DNA from: Microbispora corallina
Lineage (GTDB): Bacteria; Actinomycetota; Actinomycetes; Streptosporangiales; Streptosporangiaceae
Direction of reading: 5' to 3'
Assembly (NCBI RefSeq): GCF_016863035.1
Contig: NZ_BOOC01000001.1
Location: forward strand, 1 to 64,000
Length of the DNA: 64,000 bases
Shown: piece after piece, positions 7,541-15,282 of the stretch
Layout of the letters: the number at the start of each line of letters is the position of its first letter
How positions within the stretch are numbered: the first letter of the stretch is position 1
Program-made: the position numbers and the translations under genes
Notes under the pieces: model-generated
Databases searched by the model: none
Seen by the model: only the letters and a program-made list of their open reading frames with translations
What the model was told of the DNA's origin: nothing

Positions 7541-8737
7541 TCAGCCGGCTTCCAGTGGCGCCCAGTCGCTCCAGCCGCCGTTCTTCGCGGTCTGCCAGAT
7601 GTGGTACGGCTGACCGTCGCCGCGGGTGGCGACCACCTCGAGCCTGCCGTCCTTGTTGCGGCCCACGCCGAGCCCTGAGCGGGTGAAGCCGGTGAACGTG
7701 CCGAGCCTGTCCCAGCCGCTCCAGCCGCCGTTCTTCGCGGTCTGCCACATGTGCTGGATGACGCCGTCGACGCGAACCGTGAACGCCTCGATGCGTCCGT
7801 CATCGTTGTTGGCGATCGCCACCGGGGCCGTCGTGTCGATCTCGCCGTTGCCGCGGTTGTCGAAGCCGGACCAGCCGCCGGTGCTCAGCTGCCACATGTG
7901 GCAGAAGTCTCCCCGGTACACGTTGTTGGTCGGCATGATCGCGACGAGCTCGAGTCGTCCGTCCTCGTTCTTGGCGGCGGCTATCGTCGCCAGAGTGGTC
8001 TCGTTGCAGTGCTCCATCGGCGCCCAGCCGCTCCAGGCGCCACCGGGAGCGAGCTGCCACTTGTGGTAGATCGCCGGAATGCCGCAACCGTATGGGCTCG
8101 CTATGCCGCACCCCACGGCGAACGCCTCCAGCCGCCCGCCGTCGTTCTGCGCGGAGGCCACCGGGCCGTTGATCAGGAACGTGGTGGTCGGCCTGCCGAG
8201 GTTGAGCGACGACCAGGAGGTTCCCGGCGTGGCCGAGGTCTGGAAGACCGACCACAGGTCGGCGCCGTCCGAGAGGAGCACCTCGATGCGGCCGTCCTTG
8301 TTGGTGGTCACCGAGAGACCGGTCATCAGGTTCCACTTGCCGAGCTGCGCCCAGCCGCTCCAGCCGCCGTTCGCTGCGAGCTGCCACATGTGGTAAAGCC
8401 TGCCGTCGGCCGTCCCGGCGAACACCTCCATGCGGCCGTCCTTGTTCGACCTGACGATCGGCCCCTGGGTAACGACACCGTCGGGAATTCGGGCGCGGGC
8501 CTGCCAGCCGTTCCAGCCGCCGCTGGGAAGCTGGAAGTTCGCGTAGAGAGTGTCATCGAGACCGAACGCGAAGACTTCCAGTCGCCCGTCCTCATTTGTA
8601 CCGACGACCGTGCCCCACAGGGCGGGTGCCGCCGACGCCGGTATCGCCGTCGAGACACCCAACGCCGTCAGCATGACCGCGACGACGGACAGCCCCATGA
8701 ATCGCTTCATGAGCCGTCTCAAACTCTTGTCCGGCAT
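7541..8737 (-). CDS. Secreted PLL-like seven-bladed beta-propeller (lectin-like) protein
   Basis: A 398-residue protein with a signal peptide (basic start, hydrophobic helix, cut near ASAAPALW) followed by seven repeats of about 45-55 residues. Each repeat carries a version of NKDGRLEVFA followed by YHMWQ and GGWSGW. The variants include NEDGRLEVFAFG in repeat 1, NKDGRMEVFAG in repeat 2 and NKDGRLEVVATRGDG in repeat 7. This is the PLL/PHL-type propeller seen in fucose-binding lectins. Exactly seven units predicts a closed ring. A GGAGGG site lies just before the ATG. The gene converges with an exported aminopeptidase. Sugar binding is inferred from the family, not shown. Confidence 0.85.
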   Translation of the reverse strand: MPDKSLRRLMKRFMGLSVVAVMLTALGVSTAIPASAAPALWGTVVGTNEDGRLEVFAFGLDDTLYANFQLPSGGWNGWQARARIPDGVVTQGPIVRSNKDGRMEVFAGTADGRLYHMWQLAANGGWSGWAQLGKWNLMTGLSVTTNKDGRIEVLLSDGADLWSVFQTSATPGTSWSSLNLGRPTTTFLINGPVASAQNDGGRLEAFAVGCGIASPYGCGIPAIYHKWQLAPGGAWSGWAPMEHCNETTLATIAAAKNEDGRLELVAIMPTNNVYRGDFCHMWQLSTGGWSGFDNRGNGEIDTTAPVAIANNDDGRIEAFTVRVDGVIQHMWQTAKNGGWSGWDRLGTFTGFTRSGLGVGRNKDGRLEVVATRGDGQPYHIWQTAKNGGWSDWAPLEAG

Positions 8738-8863
8738 CCAGCCCTCCAGTTCCGCGAGCCGGGAATCGGCTCGGGGTGAGGGTCGGACACGCGGTATAGG
8801 TCCGATATAGCCCCTGGTAGGCCGCCATTTCCTACCCGGGGTCGGCTCGGCCCGCCGCGCGAA

Positions 8864-9298
8864 TCAGGGGCGCGGGAGAACGAGCTCGGCGCCGAGCTGG
8901 GCGTACAGTTCGAGCTGGTCGTAGAAGACGCAGTGGACGGCGATGCGATCGCCGTCCATGGTGCGCAGGGAGCACCCCCGCACGTTGACGCACCGGCCGG
9001 TGGCCTCGATGATCTCGCCGTTCGGCATCGAGAACGGGCCGTGGTGAGTGCCGGTGATGACCCACTGCGTGATCAGGACGTTGCCGCAGACGACGACCCT
9101 GCTCCAGGGAGTCCAGCGGACGTCGGGGAAGGCGGTGAGGAACGCGCCCAGGAACGAGGCGATCTCGTCGCGGCCCTCACCCACGCCGACCGGCGAGACG
9201 TAGACCGCTCCTTCGGTGTAGCACCGCAGGGCGCCGTCCAGGTCGTGCCTGTTCATCGCGTTGATCAGGTCGTCCGAAAGGCCGGTCAGGTTCGACAT
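8864..9298 (-). CDS. SnoaL/NTF2-like protein
   Basis: A 144-residue NTF2-fold protein of the SnoaL-like group: an N-terminal helix (LINAMNRHDLDGALRCYTEGAVYVSP), DEIASFLGAFLTAFPDVRW, and an FYDQLELYAQLG end. It resembles the gene at 9548-9991 along its whole length, so the two are paralogues from duplication. The start at 9298 has a GAGGGGGA site; an upstream in-frame start would add 11 unlikely residues. Substrate and reaction are unknown; such proteins range from polyketide cyclases to ester hydrolases and binding proteins. Confidence 0.8.
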   Translation of the reverse strand: MSNLTGLSDDLINAMNRHDLDGALRCYTEGAVYVSPVGVGEGRDEIASFLGAFLTAFPDVRWTPWSRVVVCGNVLITQWVITGTHHGPFSMPNGEIIEATGRCVNVRGCSLRTMDGDRIAVHCVFYDQLELYAQLGAELVLPRP

Positions 9299-9547
9299 GC
9301 GCGAGTCCCCCTCGTCGCGGTCTCCACCCATCCACCACGCTATCCGGACGTGGGGAACCGTCTCAGCCCGAGGGTGCTCATCGAGCGAACGGCCACTCAG
9401 GCCCGAGCAGGCGACTCGGCGTCACGGGCCGCGGCGCTCAGCTTGGCCAGGGCGTCCTGGGAGGGACCCCCGGGCTCCGCCCTGGCGATGGGAAGACGCC
9501 GGCCGGTGGCACGTGGACGTGACCTTCCAGGGCCTCCCCCGTGAACG

Positions 9548-9991
9548 CTATGCGGACGCCGGATCGTCCTTCGCCAGGTGCAGGCCGAGCTGTGTGTACA
9601 GCTCCAACTGATCGAAGTACTCCCGGTGCGTGACGACCCTTCCGTTCTCGATGAACGAGGCGCAGGTCCCGCGCAGCGTGATGCGGCGGCCTGTCGGCTC
9701 CAGTTCCCGCCCGTCGGGCAGCAGGAACGGCCCGGTTTGCGTGCCGGTCCCCGTCCATTCGACCACCAGGGGATTGTCGGTGCCGGTGGCCTCGTACCAC
9801 ACCGTCAGGTGGAGGTCCGGAAAGCCCTTGAAGAACTGCTCGAAGATCCAAGCGATCTGTTCGCGTCCCTCTGCCAGTCCTACGGGCGAGACGAAGACGG
9901 CGTTCTCAGTGAACAAATCGAGCATTCGGGGCACGTCGTGGTCGTTGATCGCGTCGGCCAGCCTGCGCTTGATCTCCCACTTGTCAGCCAT
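9548..9991 (-). CDS. SnoaL/NTF2-like protein, paralogue of the neighbour
   Basis: A 147-residue protein with the same plan as the gene 250 bp downstream: LADAINDHDVPRMLDLFTENAVFVSPVG, EQFFKGFPDLHLTVW, GRRITLRGTC and YFDQLELYTQLGLHL. GGAGGAG precedes the ATG at 9991. The pair probably arose by local duplication. The 249 bp between them (9299-9547) show no gene that I can support. Confidence 0.8.
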   Translation of the reverse strand: MADKWEIKRRLADAINDHDVPRMLDLFTENAVFVSPVGLAEGREQIAWIFEQFFKGFPDLHLTVWYEATGTDNPLVVEWTGTGTQTGPFLLPDGRELEPTGRRITLRGTCASFIENGRVVTHREYFDQLELYTQLGLHLAKDDPASA

Positions 9992-10174
9992 GGCCGTGGC
10001 TCCTCCGTGGTCGGATGTCAACCCATGATCACACTACCGAGAGTGAGGTCGATCACGAACCACGAGGCCGTCGCGGACACGCCAGGGAATGCCGGGCAAT
10101 CTCCCAGTCGGGGCAAATGGGTGTATACCCGCGCCGCACCGCCGTTTCGAGCGGACAGCCCGTCCTGCCCTCGA

Positions 10175-10573
10175 TCATGCAGGTGGACGGTACAGGGTGC
10201 GCAGGACGTCGAACTCGTTGCCCTCGGGGTCGGCCATGACCACCCAGCTCCGGCCGGCACCCTGTCCCACGTCCACCTTGACGGCGCCGAGGCCGAGCAG
10301 CCTGGCCACCTCGTCGTCGGTGCTGCCGTCGATCGGGCTGACATCGAGGTGGAGCCGGTTCTTCACGGTCTTGCCCTCGGGCACCCGGATGAACGTCAGG
10401 GTGGGCGGCATCTGGCGGGCCCGGACCTCCTCGACGGTCGGCTCCCAGGAGCCGATCTCGACCTTGCCCTCGGTCCGGTCGATCACCGTGAAGTCCAGGA
10501 CCGCGCACCAGAAGGCCGCGAGCCGCTCCGGATCGTGGCAGTCGACGACCAATTCAGTGAACCTACTGGTCAT
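10175..10573 (-). CDS. VOC-family (glyoxalase-like) protein
   Basis: A 132-residue protein of the vicinal oxygen chelate superfamily. It starts FTELVVDCHDPERLAAFWCAVLDF, has RLHLDVSPIDGS in the middle, and ends WVVMADPEGNEFDVLRTL; the His, Glu and Asp positions match the bleomycin-resistance/glyoxalase-like group. Enzyme or binding role cannot be told from sequence. The gene stands alone, with short gaps on both sides. Confidence 0.85.
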   Translation of the reverse strand: MTSRFTELVVDCHDPERLAAFWCAVLDFTVIDRTEGKVEIGSWEPTVEEVRARQMPPTLTFIRVPEGKTVKNRLHLDVSPIDGSTDDEVARLLGLGAVKVDVGQGAGRSWVVMADPEGNEFDVLRTLYRPPA

Positions 10574-10684
10574 GACTCCCTCAGACGGTACGGACGGGGG
10601 CTCAGTCTACGGGGGCCGCACCGCCCGTCCGGTACGTCCGGGTAGGCCAGGGCCAACCCTCGGGAATCGATCGCCTGAGGCATG

Positions 10685-10906
10685 TCATCCGCCCGCGACG
10701 TCCTCGGCCTCCCAGCGCAGCAGGTCGCCCGGCTGGCACTGGAGCACCTCGCAGAGCGCGGCGAGCGTCGCGAAGCGCACCGCCTTGGCGCGGCCGTTCT
10801 TGAGCACCGCCAGGTTGGCGGGCGTGATCCCCACCCGGTCCGCGAGCTCGCCCACGGACATCTTCCGCCTGGCCAGCATCACGTCGATGTCGACGGCGAT
10901 CGGCAT
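10685..10906 (-). CDS. Small XRE/HTH_26-family transcriptional regulator
   Basis: A 73-residue Cro/CI-type helix-turn-helix protein (YozG-like): MPIAVDIDVMLARRKMSVGELADRVGIT-type helices, then NLAVLKNGRAKAVRF and ALCEVLQCQPGDLLRW. It is too small to be seen as a separate frame start because the reading frame continues upstream. Its ATG overlaps the stop of the DUF2975 gene (TGATG), so the two are coupled. DUF2975 membrane proteins with this kind of HTH partner are a common module; the regulator probably controls its own operon. Confidence 0.85.
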   Translation of the reverse strand: MPIAVDIDVMLARRKMSVGELADRVGITPANLAVLKNGRAKAVRFATLAALCEVLQCQPGDLLRWEAEDVAGG

Positions 10907-11391
10907 CAGATCACCTCGTCCAGCTCGGCCTGCATCTGCGCCGCCTCGACGTCGCGCGCGACGGCCTGGGCGAGCAGCATCCGCAGCACGAGCACGATGA
11001 GCGCGACCCCGAGGATGCCCACGCCGACCCCGCCCATGATCAGGGTGACGCCCGGGTCGTCCCGCTGGCCCGGCGCGTTGACGATCGTGACCGCGAACCA
11101 CACGAGAGCGGCCGCCACGATCGCACCGATCACGCCGTCCACGTACCGGAAGGCGGCGTGGGAGAACACGGTTCCACGTCGCACCATCGACACCAGCCGC
11201 AGTACGCAGACCAGGGCGACCTGGACCGACACCATGCCCAGGATCGTGATCACGCGCAGCGGGGTCAGCGGGAGCGACCCGTCCTCCGGATCGGTGGCCA
11301 ACGCCCACACCATCGATACCTGTATCAACACCGTGCCGGCGAGCACCACCAGGAGCACGGCACGCAGCGCATGCACTGTCAGCTTTCCCAC
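10906..11391 (-). CDS. DUF2975-like membrane protein
   Basis: A 161-residue protein with four hydrophobic segments: ALRAVLLVVLAGTVLIQVSM, LRVITILGMVSVQVALVCVL, GVIGAIVAAALVWFAVTIV and a C-terminal GVGVGILGVALIVLVLRMLL, followed by a charged tail. This matches the DUF2975 family. It is the first gene of a two-gene operon with the HTH regulator. A perfect inverted repeat lies about 30-50 bp upstream of its start. Function unknown. Confidence 0.8.
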   Translation of the reverse strand: MGKLTVHALRAVLLVVLAGTVLIQVSMVWALATDPEDGSLPLTPLRVITILGMVSVQVALVCVLRLVSMVRRGTVFSHAAFRYVDGVIGAIVAAALVWFAVTIVNAPGQRDDPGVTLIMGGVGVGILGVALIVLVLRMLLAQAVARDVEAAQMQAELDEVI

Positions 11392-11421
11392 GGCCTATCC
11401 TTCCATCGAGTCACGATAGGA

Positions 11422-11442
11422 ATCTATCGAATGTCGATAGAT
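11422..11442. promoter_or_regulatory. Perfect 9-bp inverted repeat upstream of the DUF2975-HTH pair
   Basis: ATCTATCGA (11422-11430) and TCGATAGAT (11434-11442) flank a 3-bp spacer, 31 bp upstream of the DUF2975 start. The position suits an operator of the small HTH regulator or of another repressor. Confidence 0.55.
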
Positions 11443-11559
11443 GACGCAAGGTCGAAGCCGGCCTCACCGGAGCTGAAAGACCTGATGGCCAGTATGGGCC
11501 CGCAGACGGCAGAGGGCCGGCGACGGCAGGTACGGCGCCCCCGCCGGAGGCGGCGGCCA

Positions 11560-12090
11560 TCACATGGCCGCGGGCCGCAGGCCCAGCCACTGCTCGGCGT
11601 CCCAGGCCTGGAACCGCTCGACCTCGGTGAACCCCAGCTTTGCCGCGAGGCGCATCGAGCCGACGTTGGCGCTCTGGGTGGTGAGCACCACCGGCTCGCC
11701 GGGAAGGACGCCGTCGAACCAGTCGAGTGCCGCCGCGCACGCCTCGGCGGCGTACCCGTGCCCCCAGGCTCTCGGAAGGAACAGGTAACCGAGATCGGCC
11801 TTCCCCACGGCAGCCGGGCGACGGTGCCCGGCCGCTCTCCTGAGCAGGATCTGGCCGATCATCGCCCCGTCGAGCTCGACGACGAAACTCCCCGGCCATC
11901 GCTCCGGCACCTCCGGCATCTCACGCTCAAGCTCGTCACGTGGGCGGGGACCGCCGAGGTAGGTGTGCACCTCCGGCGAGGCGAGCAGCTCGACGAACGT
12001 TGTACGGTCCCGCGCCTCGGGCTCACGGAGCACGAGCCGCTCGGTCCGGATCAGCTCAGGCGGCCAAGCCACATGTCCTAGATCTGACAT
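11560..12090 (-). CDS. GNAT acetyltransferase (RimJ/RimL-like)
   Basis: A 176-residue acetyltransferase of the RimJ/RimL type: LIRTERLVLREPEARDRTTF at the start, a central beta-bulge region GYLFLPRAWGHGYAAEAC matching the acetyl-CoA pyrophosphate loop, and SMRLAAKLGFTEVERF near the end. Substrate unknown; members acetylate ribosomal protein N-termini, antibiotics or small amines. Confidence 0.87.
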   Translation of the reverse strand: MSDLGHVAWPPELIRTERLVLREPEARDRTTFVELLASPEVHTYLGGPRPRDELEREMPEVPERWPGSFVVELDGAMIGQILLRRAAGHRRPAAVGKADLGYLFLPRAWGHGYAAEACAAALDWFDGVLPGEPVVLTTQSANVGSMRLAAKLGFTEVERFQAWDAEQWLGLRPAAM

Positions 12091-12281
12091 GCGCGCACGC
12101 TAACAACCCTCTAGAACGACGTTCAACTCGGGGATGAACGCATGGCTCACCGGCCGAGCCATGGGCGCGGCCGGGTGAACAATCCCGGCTCGGGTGTTTC
12201 GTGATGCCCGCCGTGGCGGTGCAGTTCGCGGACGAGCACAGGCATGGGTCAGCGCGTCAGCCTCGATGGGCCACAAGATCG

Positions 12282-12773
12282 TCATGCAGGCCGATGCGCC
12301 CGATCTTGCCGCTCTTGGGATGAGGCCATCGTCGTGATCGCGCGGTCCGAGATTGGGCTGGAGTAGACGACGCTGGTCATGACGGAGCCGAGTCCGGCGA
12401 TTCGGCCCGTCGTTGTTTCGAGGTGGCGCATGGAAGCGGCGAGGACCTTGAGCACGAAGCAGTCTTCGCCTGTGACGTGGTGGGCTTCTATGATTTCAGG
12501 TGTGGTCGCAACCAGATCATGGAACGGTTTGTAGTTGCCCGTGGGGTAGCGGAGGCGCACGAAGGCCAGGATGCCGAGTCCCAGCTGTTGCGGGTCCACC
12601 ACTGCCGAGTACCCGCGGATCACACCGCTTTCTTCCAGCCGCCGCACCCGCTCGCTGACAGCACTGGCCGACATGGACACGATCCGTGCTAGCTCGGCGT
12701 AACTGGCCCGTCCGTTCTCCTGCAGGGCTTCCAGGATGCGCATGTCGGTCTGGTCGATGAAATCGGCGGCCAT
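12282..12773 (-). CDS. Lrp/AsnC-family transcriptional regulator
   Basis: A 163-residue regulator. The N-terminal HTH reads IDQTDMRILEALQENGRASYAELARIV and SAVSERVRRLEESGVIRGYSAVV, and the C-terminal RAM domain contains FVRLRYPTG, EAHHVTGEDCFVLKV and GLGSVMTSVVYSS. Lrp-type proteins respond to amino acids or related ligands as octamers. The gene is divergent from a rhodanese gene, the typical arrangement of a local Lrp regulator and its target. I chose the ATG at 12773; a TTG at 12782 would add three residues. Confidence 0.9.
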   Translation of the reverse strand: MAADFIDQTDMRILEALQENGRASYAELARIVSMSASAVSERVRRLEESGVIRGYSAVVDPQQLGLGILAFVRLRYPTGNYKPFHDLVATTPEIIEAHHVTGEDCFVLKVLAASMRHLETTTGRIAGLGSVMTSVVYSSPISDRAITTMASSQERQDRAHRPA

Positions 12774-12807
12774 AGACAACAAATACCATTAGATCCCCGG
12801 TCGCAGC

Positions 12808-12859
12808 CCGGAACAGCCGGGGATCGCCTGTTCCGGTGTGTGGTGACACTTCGTAGTGT
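12808..12859 (+). promoter_or_regulatory. Rhodanese promoter with perfect inverted repeat (candidate Lrp site)
   Basis: CCGGAACAG (12808-12816) and CTGTTCCGG (12828-12836) form a perfect 9-bp inverted repeat with an 11-bp spacer. The right arm falls where the -35 should be. TAGTGT at 12854-12859 is a -10 placed exactly 7 nt before the ATG, indicating a leaderless transcript. A second dyad (GTGA...TCAC with inner CACT/AGTG, 12843-12864) overlaps the -10. Confidence 0.55.
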
Positions 12860-12866
12860 TTCACGC

Positions 12867-13340
12867 ATGAACAACCCTGCTGCAAGCCCTGCACTGCGCG
12901 TGCCGCCCGCGCCTCCCATCGAAGCCGCCGCCTTCTTTACCGCACGCCTCACCTTCCAGGCGGACGTCTCCGACGTCCGCGCCTCACTCGACTCTGACAA
13001 CCCGGGCTTCGTTCTGGTCGATTCGCGGGGGAGTGCCGGCTGGCAGCAAGGTCATGTGCCGGGCGCGGTTCACCTGCCCACCGCCGACATCCCGACCCGG
13101 GCCACAAGCCTGCTCGACCCCAAGGTCCCGGTCATCACCTACTGCTGGGGGCCTGGCTGCGACGGCGCCACCCGCGCGGCGCTCGCCCTCAGCCAGCTCG
13201 GCTACCGGGTCAAGGAAATGATCGGTGGTATCGAGTACTGGATCCGCGAGGGCTTCCCGGTTGTATCTCCGACCGGTACCGAGCAGCGTGAGGCGGACCC
13301 GTTGACCGCTCCCATCGGCTCCATCACCTGCGCATGCTGA
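12867..13340 (+). CDS. Rhodanese-like sulfurtransferase domain protein
   Basis: A 157-residue protein with a C-terminal rhodanese domain: VLVDSRGSAGWQQGHVPGAVHLP, TYCWGPGCDGATRAALALSQLGY and MIGGIEYWIREGF. The first Cys of the CWGPGC loop is the likely catalytic residue that carries the persulfide. The ATG at 12867 fits a leaderless start. The gene overlaps the following GNAT gene and is divergent from an Lrp regulator, suggesting regulation by a sulfur compound or amino acid. Substrate unknown. Confidence 0.85.
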   Translation: MNNPAASPALRVPPAPPIEAAAFFTARLTFQADVSDVRASLDSDNPGFVLVDSRGSAGWQQGHVPGAVHLPTADIPTRATSLLDPKVPVITYCWGPGCDGATRAALALSQLGYRVKEMIGGIEYWIREGFPVVSPTGTEQREADPLTAPIGSITCAC

Positions 13341-13804
13341 TGGACACCACACGGCTGGGCGGCACGGTCCGCCCAGCCGTGCCGGCCGACCTGCCTACAG
13401 TGGCGAGACTGTGCGCCGCCCATGCCACGTTCGAGCGCGCCGAACCTCTCCCTGACGATCTCGCGGCTCGCCTGGAGTCCGCCTTGTTCTCGGCACATCC
13501 GAGGGCGTGGTGTTTCGTGGCCGATCACAAGGGAGAACTGATCGGCTACGCAACATGCTCACTTGAGTTCTCCACCTGGCAGGCGGCCGACTACCTCCAC
13601 CTGGACTGCCTGTTCATCACCGAGCCACACCGAGGGGAAGGCTGGGGGCGCAAACTGCTCGACGCCGTGAAGCGCACAGCAGCGGCCCTCGGCGCGGTGC
13701 AGGTGCAATGGCAGACGCCCGACTGGAACGCCGACGCCATCCGCTTCTATGACCGGGCAGGAGCCCAGGCATCCTCAAAGGTCAGGTTCTCGCTCCGCGT
13801 CTAG
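13334..13804 (+). CDS. GNAT acetyltransferase coupled to the rhodanese gene
   Basis: A 156-residue acetyltransferase: VRPAVPADLPTVARLCAAHA at the start, LHLDCLFITEPHRGEGWGRKLLDAVKRTA as the acetyl-CoA-binding motif, and NADAIRFYDRAGAQ at the end. Its ATG lies before the rhodanese stop (7-bp overlap), so the two are coupled. The region from here to about 14.8 kb looks less GC-rich by eye than the flanks. Substrate unknown. Confidence 0.87.
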   Translation: MLMDTTRLGGTVRPAVPADLPTVARLCAAHATFERAEPLPDDLAARLESALFSAHPRAWCFVADHKGELIGYATCSLEFSTWQAADYLHLDCLFITEPHRGEGWGRKLLDAVKRTAAALGAVQVQWQTPDWNADAIRFYDRAGAQASSKVRFSLRV

Positions 13805-14022
13805 CCAACCGGTATGGGACTCCGGGTGGCGCCACGCTACAGATCACACGTCGTAGTTCTGATTAGTCCTTGATCCCCGCGCTGTCAGCTTGTCGCCGTT
13901 TGTTCTGGCACGCATCTGGCACGCGGTTCAGCCTGCGTAGCTGTCACTCGGGCGCTGAGCGCGCCGCCGGAGCTTGGGCTCCTCTCAGAGAGTCCAGCTT
14001 CGCCCGTGAGAGGATTGCTGTC

Positions 14023-14559
14023 ATGACAGGTAAAGTGACTCCGGGCCGCGAGGTTGTGCTCGAGACGAGTCGCCTGCTGCTCAGACCTTGGCGGGTAGCC
14101 GAGGCTGTCGTCCAGCGTGAGCTGTGGACAGAACGGGATCCACGAGTGCCGCCACACCGCCGAATCGACGCGGATGGACACCCCACGGTCGCAGAGCTCG
14201 AGGATTCGATCCGCGCCAACCAGCCATCGTCGATCGGGTTGCTGGCGGTCGAGCGGAAGGCCGCTCGTGACGTTATCGGCTACTGCGGGCTGGTCGACAG
14301 CGGACGAGGATCGGAAGGGGAACCGGAACTGGCGTTCGAGCTGCTACGCCGAGTCTGGCGTCAGGGATACACGACCGAGGCCTCGTTGGCGGTTCTGGAC
14401 TGGGCAAGATCGTCCGGGTACGAACGTCTGTGGGCCACGGTCTGGGAGTGGAACACCGCTTCTCGCCGTGTACTGGCCAAGGTCGGGTTCACCGAGACCG
14501 AGCGGAAGGAAGTGGACGCGGTCTACGGGACCACCCTGTTCACCACGAGAAGGCTCTGA
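14023..14559 (+). CDS. GNAT acetyltransferase
   Basis: A 178-residue RimJ-like acetyltransferase: LETSRLLLRPWRVAEA, FELLRRVWRQGYTTEASLAVLD and NTASRRVLAKVGFTETERKE. GAGAGGA lies before the ATG at 14023; the longer frame from 13870 has no such site and a non-typical N-terminus. Downstream of its TGA the same frame continues into a tyrosine-recombinase remnant, so the gene's 3' end may mark a recombination junction. The 218 bp upstream (13805-14022) hold a short direct repeat, CTGGCACGC twice, and no gene. Confidence 0.87.
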   Translation: MTGKVTPGREVVLETSRLLLRPWRVAEAVVQRELWTERDPRVPPHRRIDADGHPTVAELEDSIRANQPSSIGLLAVERKAARDVIGYCGLVDSGRGSEGEPELAFELLRRVWRQGYTTEASLAVLDWARSSGYERLWATVWEWNTASRRVLAKVGFTETERKEVDAVYGTTLFTTRRL

Positions 14560-14799
14560 CGGTCGGCGTGGCTCGGTGCCGGGGTCGGCATTCGTACGGT
14601 CGCCGAGTACCTCGGTCACGCCGACCCTGGGTTCACGCTCCGGACGGACACCCACCTGATGCCGAACGCAGCGGATCGGGCGCGCAGGGCCATGGACGCG
14701 TTCTTCACGCAAGAGCAGACCGGGTCGAGTGCCCTGGTTGTGCCCTCAGGAAGATCAATACTGGCAGACGCGGGGTGCCCTTACTTCCACTGGAAGTAG
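14560..14799 (+). pseudogene. C-terminal remnant of a tyrosine recombinase (phage-type integrase)
   Basis: There is no start codon. In the frame of the preceding GNAT gene, directly after its stop, the translation reads GVGIRTVAEYLGHADPGF, then TLRTDTHLMPNAADRARRAMD. The LGH box and the THLMP segment are the C-terminal catalytic block of actinobacterial phage and AICE integrases; the active-site Tyr, usually YTHLMP, reads DTHLMP here. The rest of the integrase is absent. The frame runs to a TAG at 14797-14799 inside the 3' end of the Smr gene. This is a decayed end of an integrated element. Confidence 0.75.
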
Positions 14800-15035
14800 A
14801 CGAACAGGCGGCCGTGGTTCTTGGCGTCCTTGTCGATCCGGTGGTAGAGGGCCTTGATCTCCTTCTGCTCCAGGAAGCGCAGCACCTTCTTCTTGAGCTG
14901 CCCCGACCCCTTGCCGGGGATGATCTCCACCTGTGTCGCCTTCTTCCGGACGGCCTCCTGGATGATGCCGTGCAGCGCGCGGTCGATCTCGCTGCCCTTG
15001 TTGTAGATGTCGTGGAGATCCAGCTTGAGCTTCAC
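14781..15035 (-). CDS. Small Smr-domain protein
   Basis: An 84-residue single Smr domain: LKLDLHDIYNKGSEIDRALHGII, then VEIIPGKGSGQLKKKVLRFL and NHGRLFVYFQWK. LDLH and the GKGSG loop are the family signature; Smr domains act as nucleases or nucleic-acid-binding modules. A GTG at 15035 begins the conserved domain; an ATG further upstream would add 13 Arg-rich residues. The 3' end overlaps the integrase remnant on the other strand and contains a perfect palindrome. Confidence 0.8.
   Translation of the reverse strand: MKLKLDLHDIYNKGSEIDRALHGIIQEAVRKKATQVEIIPGKGSGQLKKKVLRFLEQKEIKALYHRIDKDAKNHGRLFVYFQWK
14782..14798. repeat. Perfect palindrome TACTTCCA-C-TGGAAGTA
   Basis: An 8-bp perfect inverted repeat around one base, covering the last codons and stop of the Smr gene and the end of the integrase remnant. 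It could be a small terminator hairpin or a recombination core. Either reading is speculative. Confidence 0.6.
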
Positions 15036-15092
15036 GACCCCGAGTCTAGGACGACGCCCCCTCCCCCGTCTCACCCGAAAATCCCATGAAAA

Positions 15093-15110
15093 ATCGTTCT
15101 ATAGAACGAT
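15093..15110. promoter_or_regulatory. Perfect 18-bp palindrome, candidate operator
   Basis: ATCGTTCTATAGAACGAT is fully self-complementary. It lies in the 247-bp gap between the divergent Smr and subtilase genes, 58 bp from the Smr start. The form resembles operators of TetR-type repressors. No cognate regulator is adjacent. Confidence 0.6.
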
Positions 15111-15282
15111 CTAGTCTGCAAAATGGTCGCCAGTTAGACTCCCTGTCAGGTTCGGCCACCCGGCACGGGTGGCCGTTCGCTCGTCGCCCACGGGGAGGGC
15201 CGCCGTCCTCCCGCGTCTTCCGGGCGGCGCGCACCCTCCTGCCGCCGGACGGCGAGGCCGCACCGGTTACAGGGAGGGTGTC

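Noticed and set aside
8864-9991. The two SnoaL-like genes as part of a polyketide cluster
   Set aside because: They are 26 kb from the PKS genes, have no polyketide neighbours, and are only distantly similar to the SnoaL-like gene of the cluster.
12100-12285. A 61-codon minus frame between the GNAT and Lrp genes
   Set aside because: No ribosome site and no recognisable domain; the 190-bp gap more likely holds the GNAT promoter and decayed sequence.
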